Shown piece after piece: positions 43,401-51,343 of a stretch of DNA of 64,000 bases. Location: contig CAJNDS010000110.1 in assembly GCA_905221605.1 (NCBI GenBank), positions 20,001 through 84,000 of the forward strand, given 5' to 3'. The notes under the pieces were generated by a model. It worked only from the letters and a program-made list of their open reading frames with translations, did no database searches and had not been told where the DNA came from. The first letter of the stretch is position 1, and the number at the start of each line of letters is the position of its first letter. This stretch comes from Symbiodinium natans. Taxonomy: Eukaryota > Sar > Dinophyceae > Suessiales > Symbiodiniaceae. The translations under genes and the position numbers were made by a program.

Positions 43401-46400
43401 AGAGCCTTCAGCCCAAGCTTAGACTTTGGGCATTTGTGCTGGGACAGAGCGTGCCTGTGTCTGTGTCTGTGTCCGCATCCGCGTCTGCGTCTGCGTCTGT
43501 GTCTGTGTGTCTGGGTGTGTGTGTGTGTGTGTGTGTCTTTGTTTGTTGCTGTTGAGTTCCACGCCAGGTGGTCACCCTGTATCCCCTAAACCCGAGGCCC
43601 TAAACCCTATACCGTAAAACCCGAAACCCTAAACCCTAAACCCTAAACCCTAAACCCTAAACCCTCAACCCTAAACCCTAAACCCTAAACCCTAAACCCT
43701 AAACCCTTAGTCGGGTTGAGGTGGTCTTCACGGTGGAGATCGTCCTGCGAACCTACGTCTACAGCTGCAGGCAACCTGGGGGGGAGTGCTTGGGGTGGCT
43801 GTATGGGTTTGGGGTTTAGGGTTTCGGGTTTAGGGTTTAGGGTTGATTGAGGGTTTAGGGTTTGGGTTCAGGGGAGCTGCAATTCTTGGCCGCGCAGCAG
43901 CACCCTTTTGCCCGGGGTCTGCTGTTTAAACGGAACCAACTCCCCCCAAAAGATCCCAAAAGGGTACTTTCAGCAATATATGGTTACTGGAGTTCCTAAG
44001 TATCCTCGAGCACAAACAAGTTTCCGGGTTTTTGCTGAGGATGGTACTTCATCCTACGTCCGGAACTCCACAATCCCTGAGCGTGTTCCTAAACCCCAAA
44101 CCCGAAACCCTAAACCCTAAACCCTAAACTGCCCTAAACCTTCAGGGTTCCCAGCCCTGGAGGGGGGGTGGTGGTGGTGGTGGAGGAGGGGAGGGGTGCC
44201 TCTTGGAAGGCCGTTTTGGGGTTCGGGAACAAGCTCCAGGTGTCAGTCTAGGGTTCAGGGTTTAGGGTTTAGGGTTTAGGGTTTAGGGTTTAGGGTTTAG
44301 GGTGTAGGGTGTAGGGTTTAGGGTTTAGGGTTTAGGGTTTAGGGTTTAGGGTTTAGGGTTCGCACTGGAAGGTCCAGGGCTTTTGGGGCTTTGGCACTGG
44401 GAACTGGAGAAGAAAACCTGAACCGAACACCTTGTAGCAGCTGCAAGCAGGAAACCCTGAATAGGCACTGGAGGCACTAGAGCGTGTGACTCGATTTCCT
44501 GCTCCCCCTAAATCCCGAACCCTAAACCCTAAACTCTGGAGTGGCTAACACGTCAGGGATCTGGAAGGATTGGAGTTTAGGGTCTTAAATCCTATATATA
44601 ATCCCGAACGCCCATTCAGCCTGAGGATCTGCATCCCCAATAGTGTCGCCTATGGGTTTATAGAGTATATAATGGGGTACAGAAGGAGTAAACTTTTCAG
44701 GGCCCCATATGAAGGGACCATGAGACTATCCGAAGAGAGGATCTACATCCCCAATAGTGTGGAGCACCTCATAAACCTCCTGGATGCCGTGCTGGTGGTC
44801 ATCACGGGTATCATCCTGGCTTGGGTCCGGGGGCCCTTTGCAAGACCGGTCTGTGGGATCTCATTACAAGGTCTAGGGCTGAAAAAACCGTAAATCTTAA
44901 CCTCTAAGCCCTTAACCCTACACAACAACCCCAAACCTGTGGTAGTTTGGTGTTGTAAGGTTTGGCAGAACTCTTATTGCAGGTCCTCAGAGTTCGCAGG
45001 GCCATTCTCGGAGGAAGTTTTGTGGGGTTTATTGACTGGGAGTGTGGGTCTGTGCAGATGCGTTACGCACCGAAAGCAACCCCAAAAGGCCCCCTAAACC
45101 CTTTCAAGCCCAAGCCCTAGAACACCCCCCCAAAAGGCAAAGATGGGCAACGTGGGGATAATTGTTTCGTAGGATATCTGGGCCGTGTCTTCGGGAGACT
45201 TGGGGTTGGTGGTCGATGGCTTGGGGTTGGTGGTGTCAGGGCTGATTGAAGGGTTTAGACCCTAGAACCTAAAGCCCTAAACTCCTGATGGGTGGTTGTC
45301 AAAATCAGATGGTCCCTCTTTGGATCCCTATTATAATACGGTACTTCATATTACGGTACCCCCCAAAAGGAGCATAATAATTTGACAGCCACCCTTATAG
45401 GGTTTATAAGGCTTCTATCTGGGTTTCGGGAGATTGGGGCGGTGGTCGGTTGCGCTGGAAACAGGTCCGGAAGTGAAGGAAGCCGGGCATCCGTACACCC
45501 CATAGGCCCTTGAGCCCTATGTTTAGGTTTAGGGTTTAGGGTTTAGGGTTTAGGGTTTAGGGTTTAGGGTTTAGGGTTTAGGGTTCAGGGTTTAGGGTTT
45601 AGGGTTTAGGGTTTAGGGCTCTTGGGTGCCCCCTTATTCAGGTTTATATTTATGGGGTGCCTTGCCGAGGTGATACCGTTGATTGCGCTCATCCAGGGGC
45701 AGCCCTTTGGAGCCTCAGCTTTACTGGGTGGTAGTTTTTTTTTTTTTTTGGGGGGGGGGGGGGGAGGTTAGGGTTGAGGGTTTCGGATAAGGGTTTGGGG
45801 TATAGGGCTTAGGGTTTGGGGTTACAGGGTGGTGGGTATCAAGTTTTCAGGGTTTGAGGGTTTTTAGGGTTTTAGGGTTTCAGTTCGAGGGCTTTGGGGT
45901 TTTAGTGTTCTAGGGTTTGAGGGTTTCAGGGTTTTAGGGTTTAGGGCTTCACATGAAATAGGATTTAAAATCATCCTGTTCTTGGTGAGTGTATTTAGGG
46001 GCTTCTTATCAGTATTGATGGGTGCATGCAGACAGAAATCATTAAAGAGCACATCTCTCCTGCTCGCATTGAACGCCTGGTATTTGAAAAAAAACTCACG
46101 GGTGCATATGTCCTTGTGGGGGGAGACGAGGAATATAAACCCTACGTCACATCGCCTGGCAGAAAATACCCATCGGGGAGCAACCACACTGGGGAATTGC
46201 GCATTGGGGAAACCCTAAACCCTGGGTTTTGTGTTTTAAGGCTTCTTGGGGTTCATATGGTTTCGAAGAATAATCTACCCAGAGGTTTCTGTAACCCTAA
46301 ACCCTAAACCCTAAACCCTAACCCTAAACCCTAAACCCTAAACCCTAAGCTCTCCAGGGCTGCTGGCCTTTAGGGTTTGGGGTTTAGGGTTTGGGGTTTA

Positions 46401-49170
46401 GGATTTAGGGTTTAGGGTTTAGGATTACAGAAACCTTTCCAAAGTCGAGGATCTGGTTTTCTGCGGACTCTCTCCGTCTTCCGTGCAGTGCGTCCCCCTG
46501 GCCTGGCATTGTGCGGGCGGTTGAGAGGGGTCTGGGCCTACAACCACCCGAAACCATAAACCCTGACATGGGGATGTCCCAAAATAGGGGCTCTCTTTTA
46601 TACCCCAAATAGAATAGAATGGAAACCCCAGTCCTGATTTGTGGAGTTGGGGTAGCCAACATATTTCTTACGAGTCAACTGCATCTAGCGGTTCACAGGG
46701 CAACCTGAATCTTGCAGCAGTTTCGCCCATCACGGGCGTTTAGGGTTTAGGGTTTTTAGGGTTTAGGGTTTAGGGTTCAGGGGATTCCTTCTGCTCATCG
46801 TTGGCTACCCGAGACCCTAATCCTAAGCACTTCCGTCCGGGATACCCGACACCATGTTGACTGGGAAAATGTCCCCAGGGACTGGGAAATGTATGATTGC
46901 GGGCGTCTCTGAGTCCTGAACCCTGCTGTGAAATCCCTAAACCCTAAACCCTAAACCCTAAACCCTAAACCCTAAACCCTAAACCCTAAACCCTAAACTT
47001 GAACCCTATAATAACCCCAAGCCCGAACAGGCATAGTGTGGATGACACGACTTCCAGAGCCATGGCCTTTGAAAGATCGAGCCAGACTGCTTGAAAAGGT
47101 GGGAACTGTAGGGTTCGGGCTTGGGATTGTTTAGGGTTTAGGGTTTTAAGGTTTAGGATTTAGGGTTTGGGGTTTAGGGTTTAGGGTTTAGGGTTTGGGG
47201 TTTAGGGTTCCTAAAACCCTCAAACCGAGACCCCAAACCCTAAACCCTCCAGGTCTGAGGCCGACTCTTTGCTTGTTATTTCCTACACCCTCATCCCCAC
47301 ACCCTAAGCCCTAAACCCCAAACCCTAAACCCTAAACCCTAAACCCTAAACCCCAAACCCTAAACCCTAAACCCTCAGGGTTCCCAGCCACCCAGCTTTC
47401 GGCCAGGACTCTTGCGTATCGTGCGGGTCATCAACCAGATTGCCATGTTCCGAGAGGTACTATGGGGGCCTTAAGGATAGGAACAGGGTTTAGGGTTTAG
47501 GGTTTAGGGTTTAGGGTTTAGGGTTTAGGGTTTGGGGTTTGGGGTTTAGGGTTTACTATTGGCAATTATTCCGACCCTGTAGTAGGCGCACTGGAATATG
47601 TTGTTGGGACCTCGAGGGTCCGGGAGGTCAGGGTTTGTAAGGTTTAAGGTTTGCAGGGTTTAGGGTTTGCAGGGTTTAGGGTTTAGGGCTTAGGGTTTAG
47701 GGTTTAGGGTTTAGGGTTTAGGGCTTAAGGCTTAGGGCTTAGGGTTAGGGGTTTTGGGGTTTAGGGGGAAACAGGTAAAACAACATCGGCCTTAGATCCC
47801 CCAGAAACGAAGCTCTAGAGCTGGCAGACGTAAGTCAAAAGAACAAGGAATGCGCCAGCGGGCCATGGCGCATTGGCGTTTAGGGTTTAGGGTTTTAGGG
47901 TACCCTTAACCCCTTAACCCTAAACCCTAAACCCTAAAGTCCTGCACCCTGCCTAAAACCTTAAGCCCTTAACCCTTATAAGCCCTAACCCTCACAAAGT
48001 CTCAGCGGATGCACCTTCCGCCCGAAACTTAAATCCCGAAGCCCTAAACCTCTTAGAGCCTTTAGGAAAAGCGCGAGGCTTGCAAGCCGCAGGGTCGGTT
48101 TAGGGCGGACTACCATTTGAAGCCCCGAACAATACAAAATAGTAATCCCTATATGGCCCTTATAAGGAAGAATAGTTAATTTTTTCGGGGGTTCTTCTAA
48201 TTCTTAGTGTACTTCGCCAGGTGTGGCTGCTCCTGCAGGGCCTCAGGGATTCCTTGCGGACCCTGTTCTGGACCGCCGGGAACCCAAACCCTTGTGCAGA
48301 GAACCCTCAGACTCAACCCTATACCCTAAACCCTAAACCCTAAACCCTAAACCCTAAACCCTAAACCCTAAACCCTAAACCCTAAACCCTAAACCCTAAA
48401 CCCTAAACCCTAAACCCTAAACCCTAAACCCTAAACCCTAAACCCTAAACCCTAAACCGTACGAAACCCTGAGCCGTAAGCCCGACGCACAAATTCCTGA
48501 TATCTTCCTGGGATCCCGCTTGTAGCGTGAGGAGCATTTTGTCAGGGATACTGGAGTCTGTGGGAACTCCCATTTAAACCCGGCCCTACTTCAAAACCCA
48601 ACCCTACTTGAGGACTCAAGTTCTTTGAGGGACGCGCCCTGTGCCTCAGGTCCTGGTGATCTTCATCATCACGTGCCCCCGGGCGGTGCTTGAAGCCCAG
48701 ACCTACCCAAACCCAGAAACTCCAATATGCTCCAGTTGGAGAATATCCCTTAGATTACCAGGAGGGATCCCACTAACACGAGCCCCTACAAGCCCAAAAC
48801 CCCAAAATCCTAAAAACCACGGAATCCTCAACCCCGAAACCCTAAACCCCTAGAGCCTCTAGGAAACGCGAGGCTTGCAAGCGTAAAGATAGGGGTTTTT
48901 CAGCTGGGTTTTAGAGTTTGGTGAGGAGTGAAGGGTTATAAGGGTGGCGCAGGTACAAATCCTTGGCAGTTATGCCGTGGGTGTGATGTAAGTACAATAT
49001 GTTTATGCAAGGGGCTCTGAAGGTAACCCTAAACCCTAAACCCTAAACCCTAAACCCTAAACCCTAAATCCGAAACCTTCCTGTATGCAGGTACATCTTT
49101 AGCATCTTCGGCTGTTGGATGATCGGCTCCGAGATCATTTACCTCTGGGAAACGACCGACGATGAGACTC
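40389..49170 (+). CDS. Voltage-gated cation channel (Ion_trans), S1 to S5 exons
   Basis: Plasma-membrane cation channel with one recognised six-helix domain. Exons in order: 40389-40448 (S1, AFELTMGLFIIANCVTMGIE), 42734-42771 and 43296-43326 (S1-S2 loop and start of S2), 43721-43770 (S2, VVFTVEIVLRTYVYS), 44758-44824 (S3, NLLDAVLVVITGIILAW), 47396-47456 (end of S4, GLLRIVRVINQIAMFRE), 48221-48274 (linker, VWLLLQGLRDSLRTLFWT), 48650-48672 and 49091-about 49170 (S5, VLVIFIITYIFSIFGCWMIG). Phases match at every junction except around the S3-S4 loop, where a small exon is missing. The N-terminus lies to the left, perhaps in the unassigned + strand exons. No pore or S6 exon was found before the next gene. 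Sodium versus calcium preference cannot be judged without the pore. Confidence 0.85.
41131..41320 (+). pseudogene. Coding-like stretch with an in-frame stop in channel intron 1
   Basis: After tacataacag one frame reads EGYSSVLQEIARLLTDYNRI and on to ILCACED, then TAA, then continues in the same frame with NADEAPDFGGEGCVSFEPRA. Either this is a decayed coding copy, or the 19 bases gactaagccctgaacgcag are a very short intron-like insertion. No family recognised. It does not match the channel. Confidence 0.3.
41752..42603 (+). CDS. Hypothetical ORF in channel intron 1, three + frames open
   Basis: A 283-codon frame starting MTTAPFYDPRRFAAKLDTGL, rich in Ser/Thr/Pro/Lys with a basic PARKRKRLQP stretch; its last third is microsatellite. 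A second frame from about 41,836 reads MCREEEKCHFLHEADATLGC, where C-x4-C-x5-C-x3-H spacing looks like a CCCH zinc finger. Only one can be real. The block 41,070-42,420 lacks telomere repeats and looks inserted. I do not know the family. Confidence 0.3.
   Translation: MTTAPFYDPRRFAAKLDTGLALAFANSSDARSPPASSSSTTPATASKTCVEKKKNATSSTKPTRPSVAGSDPARKRKRLQPVATTSAASAHPCPAEPELVAPLSEACSVQSSDTLQDFPAGVSEKAWSTVTSREEDSCQSRWLWLLTEERLNRLKGCNTCSAPCRSGVFRGAGYGWTDIITDRNINQHAGTKKTCTNDQKTSRCHQGLQKTQNKHKSVDSWGVGAAIIYTYTCICTYIHTYIHTYRHTYICIYVYIHIHKQANVVKFIAINTNINVQTLNPKP
42428..42530. repeat. (CATA)n and related AT microsatellite
   Basis: ACATACATACAT run with flanking TATA-rich units. Confidence 0.9.
42734..42771 (+). 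CDS. Channel exon: S1-S2 loop
   Basis: After ctggaag|G it encodes ADALVQEHSAGL plus CA, completed to Gln by the next exon. GIE|ADA joins in frame. Donor is GT. Confidence 0.75.
43296..43326 (+). CDS. Channel exon: start of S2
   Basis: 31 bases encoding LATEIAEHIF; donor GT (gtcgct) in phase 0. It continues into VVFTVEI of the next exon. Confidence 0.75.
43450..43536. repeat. (TGTGTC)/(GT)n microsatellite
   Basis: CTGTGTCTGTGTCCGCGTCTG then GT run. Confidence 0.9.
43721..43770 (+). CDS. Channel exon: S2
   Basis: VVFTVEIVLRTYVYSC carries the conserved acidic residue and LR of S2. The donor TGCAG|GC leaves phase 2. Confidence 0.85.
44255..44366. repeat. (TTTAGGG)n array
   Basis: About 15 heptamers with two TGTAGGG variants, in the S2-S3 intron. 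Confidence 0.95.
44758..44824 (+). CDS. Channel exon: S3
   Basis: VEHLINLLDAVLVVITGIIL then AW, with the conserved Asp of S3. Donor GT after TGG. An upstream copy of the phrase 'atctgcatccccaatagtgtcg' at about 44,627 suggests a small local duplication around the acceptor. Confidence 0.85.
45286..45398. mobile_element. MITE-like family A, copy 2
   Basis: Same ends (GGGTGGTTGTCAAAA ... TTTGACAGCCACCC) and same size as the copy at 4.1 kb; lies in the channel S3-S4 intron. Confidence 0.75.
45523..45617. repeat. (TTTAGGG)n array
   Basis: About 13 heptamers. Confidence 0.95.
46026..46307 (+). CDS. Hypothetical ORF in channel intron, 93 codons
   Basis: A natural-looking frame in unique sequence, MQTEIIKEHISPARIERLVF then KKLTGAYVLVGGDEEYKPYV; its last third is telomere-like. 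It may be an exon beginning after gcatgcag at 46,031. It does not resemble a channel loop. No family recognised. Confidence 0.25.
   Translation: MQTEIIKEHISPARIERLVFEKKLTGAYVLVGGDEEYKPYVTSPGRKYPSGSNHTGELRIGETLNPGFCVLRLLGVHMVSKNNLPRGFCNPKP
47396..47456 (+). CDS. Channel exon: second half of S4
   Basis: FRPGLLRIVRVINQIAMFRE has Arg at every third position (R..R..R), then the MFRE that closes S4 in this family. Donor GAG|GTACTA. The first phase-2 base must come from an exon not found. Confidence 0.85.
48221..48274 (+). CDS. Channel exon: S4-S5 linker
   Basis: Eighteen codons in phase 0: VWLLLQGLRDSLRTLFWT, a highly characteristic linker. Acceptor cgccag|G, donor ACC|GC. Confidence 0.88.
48308..48458. 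repeat. (CCCTAAA)n array
   Basis: About 21 heptamers between the linker and S5 exons. Confidence 0.95.
48650..48672 (+). CDS. Channel exon: S5 part 1 (23-base microexon)
   Basis: VLVIFII plus AC, completed to Thr by the next exon. Acceptor cctcag|G, donor GT. Confidence 0.8.
49091..49170 (+). CDS. Channel exon: S5 part 2
   Basis: G completes Thr, then YIFSIFGCWMIGSEIIYLWE and an acidic tail. The 3' boundary is uncertain: no GT or GC donor fits, and an in-frame TGA lies at 49199-49201. A possible continuation LFNDFGG lies at 49,352-49,371. Confidence 0.75.
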
Positions 49171-49737
49171 TCGGAAGATCTTTCCGACCTTATGACCCTT
49201 GACCCTAAACCCTAAATCCTAAACCCTAAATCCTAAACCCTAAATCCTAAACCCTAAATCCTAAACCCTAAAGTCTAAACCCAACTGCAAACCTTAAGCC
49301 CTGAACCGTTTATGGGAACCTTAAATTGATGCCACAAGTTCGAACCACCAGGCTGTTTAACGACTTCGGGGGTTGGCTTTGATAGGGTTTAAGGTTCAGG
49401 GGTTTGAGAGCTTCGAATTTTGGATTTAGGCCTGGCAAGTGAGAGGTTGAGATTTTGAGTGTTAAGGGGGTTCAGGGTGTGGCGGCTTCGGGTTGTGTTT
49501 TTGTTTGGGGGCGTTTGGCCTGAGGGTCTTTTGGGGCTTTCGGAGGTGTAGTTTGTATGTAACCCCCGGACTTTTGAAAAGATGTTAGAGTCAGGGCTTA
49601 GGGTTTAGGGGTTTCGCCTTTAGGGAGTGCATCAAGGTTTGTGGGGAGTAGGCTTCAGTAGCGGAGGTTGGTGTAAGCCGTGATGTTTGGGAGAGTCGTG
49701 GGCGTGTTGGGGCTGGGGCTCTCCTTGGGTTCCTGTG

Positions 49738-49841
49738 CTTGGTAGCCCAGTGCTACCCTTTACCCTTCTTTTTGGTTCTGGGTATAAAGTAACCAACCAA
49801 AAGCGTGCCATTATTTTTCATATGGTTACTGGGCTACTAAG
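49738..49841. mobile_element. MITE-like family E, fullest copy
   Basis: Inverted ends CTTGGTAGCCCAGTG and ATGGTTACTGGGCTACTAAG, 104 bases. Partial relatives at 16,631-16,711, 37,270-37,350, 43,925-44,000 and 53,808-53,865 share AAAAGGGTAC and ATGGTTACTGG or its complement. Confidence 0.65.
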
Positions 49842-50244
49842 TTTTTTTACTGTTTTTTTTGTGATTTAGGGTTGCTAGTTCGGGGTTTGATCGAACGTCG
49901 ACTCGGCAGGGTTGAGACTCCCGGTTTAGGGCTTAGGGTTTGGGGTTTTAGGGTTTAGGGTTCAGGGTTTAGGGTTTAGAGCTCAGGGCTCAGATTTGAA
50001 TGGGGTTGAGGGTTTAGGGGGTTTAGGGGTTGGAGATCGCCCGCAGACGCTAACACCTAGGAGTATGAAGCCTCAATCCAGCAGCCAACCCTCCTTCTTG
50101 CATTGGGGTCTTTCTAGAGTTGTGCTCTTTGAGATTTCTCACCCCTAAACCCTAAACTGAGTGATCCCGGGGCCGTCGAGCAGGGCGAACGCGCCGAAGC
50201 CGGCAGGCGAGGGAGCTCCGCAGCCATAAGCCCTCCGGCTGGCG

Positions 50245-50583
50245 ATGGAGCTTTCAGTCCAAGGCAGCTACGGGCTGCACGGGGGACCCGACATATCGCT
50301 GACGAGGAACCCGCCAGGTCGCCCTAGAATGGCAGGGCCTCGCAGGCAGGGTCCCATGGCAGGGTCCCAGAAAGGTTTCCAGAAGCACGCCCCCCAGGCA
50401 GGCAAGGGGGCTTTTCAGGCAAAAGGGCAGGTCTCCGAAGCAAGTTTTCAGATCCCCAACCAGGATGCAGCATCGCCAAGGGCAAAGGCGGCAGCCAGCC
50501 CAAGTCCCAAACCCTTGGCTTTTTGCCCCTGCACAAGGCCGCTGTGTGACCTACTTCGCTGTCACACCTCCCTACACAAATAG
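50245..50583 (+). CDS. Hypothetical ORF, 112 codons, Gly/Gln/Pro-rich
   Basis: Starts MELSVQGSYGLHGGPDISLT and continues disordered and rich in G, Q, P and A (GPMAGSQKGFQKHAPQAGKG). Codon pattern is steadier than in the other frames. It could be an exon of the channel C-terminus or a small gene. No homology recognised. Confidence 0.3.
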   Translation: MELSVQGSYGLHGGPDISLTRNPPGRPRMAGPRRQGPMAGSQKGFQKHAPQAGKGAFQAKGQVSEASFQIPNQDAASPRAKAAASPSPKPLAFCPCTRPLCDLLRCHTSLHK

Positions 50584-51277
50584 GAAAAAGAACAAAGGAT
50601 TGATCAGAAAGCCAGGAAACCCTAAACCCGCAAAGGTCAAGGCGAGGGTGGAGCGCAAGCGGGGGTGGGGCTCCACAAGTCGGGGCGCGCGCCTGGGTGC
50701 TTTTAGCACCAGCGCGCCCCCTCAATTGAGACACCCTGAACCCTAAACCCTAAACCCCAAACCCCAACCCGACACCCCAGCACATGAAGTGTTCCAGCAC
50801 CCGTCGAACTCCTAGACCTTGGTCATAGCGGGGTAACATTTTACTTGTTAAGGGTACTTAAAGTCAATAAGGAACAGAAATTTAAATTTTTCAATACTGT
50901 CCCAACCATGAACTAGAGACCGTGTTCTTTACAAGCAATTCTTCAGGTTGGACGTTCTAGTGGTAAGGGCAAGTTTGGGTTTGTGGTTTAGGGTTTAGGG
51001 TGTCGGCTTGAGGGTAGGCTTCAGGGCCTCGCCCTCGTCGCAGCCTGGTATCTGCACCTCACAAGCAAAAGCTCCAAGCCAAACGAATCCCCCACCAGCC
51101 TCGGCTTGCCCTAAACACACCGGATTCCGTCCGGATCCCCTCAGCAAAGGGAAGGATAGCTTCGGGCTTAGTGTTTCCACACCCCCACACACACAAGTCC
51201 CGAAACAACGCCCTGAGACCCCTATACCTCAACAGCTGCACACCGAGCCATAGAGCCCTTCCCATCTCGGCAAAGCC

Positions 51278-51343
51278 ATGGCTGCAGAGGGAGATGAGGA
51301 GTCGCGGCGTCAGCGCATCGATGCCGCTGTGGCCCGCTGCGAG
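51278..51343 (+). CDS. DUS3: DUS3 exon 1 (probable start)
   Basis: Twenty-two codons from ATG in an AGCCATGG context to GAG|GTCTGG. The sequence ctcggcaaag just upstream could be the spliced-leader acceptor. The link to the next exon is by phase only. Confidence 0.6.

Larger units (their letters stand above)
49171..51277. other. Interval between channel S5 and the DUS3 start
   Basis: Should hold the pore, S6 and C-terminus of the channel, but nothing resembling them was read. It contains telomere repeats, family E repeat 49,738-49,841, and a GC-rich open frame at 50,245-50,583. Confidence 0.45.

Noticed and set aside
50324-50734. 136-codon minus-strand frame
   Set aside because: Opposes a + frame with steadier codon character and contains no recognisable domain.
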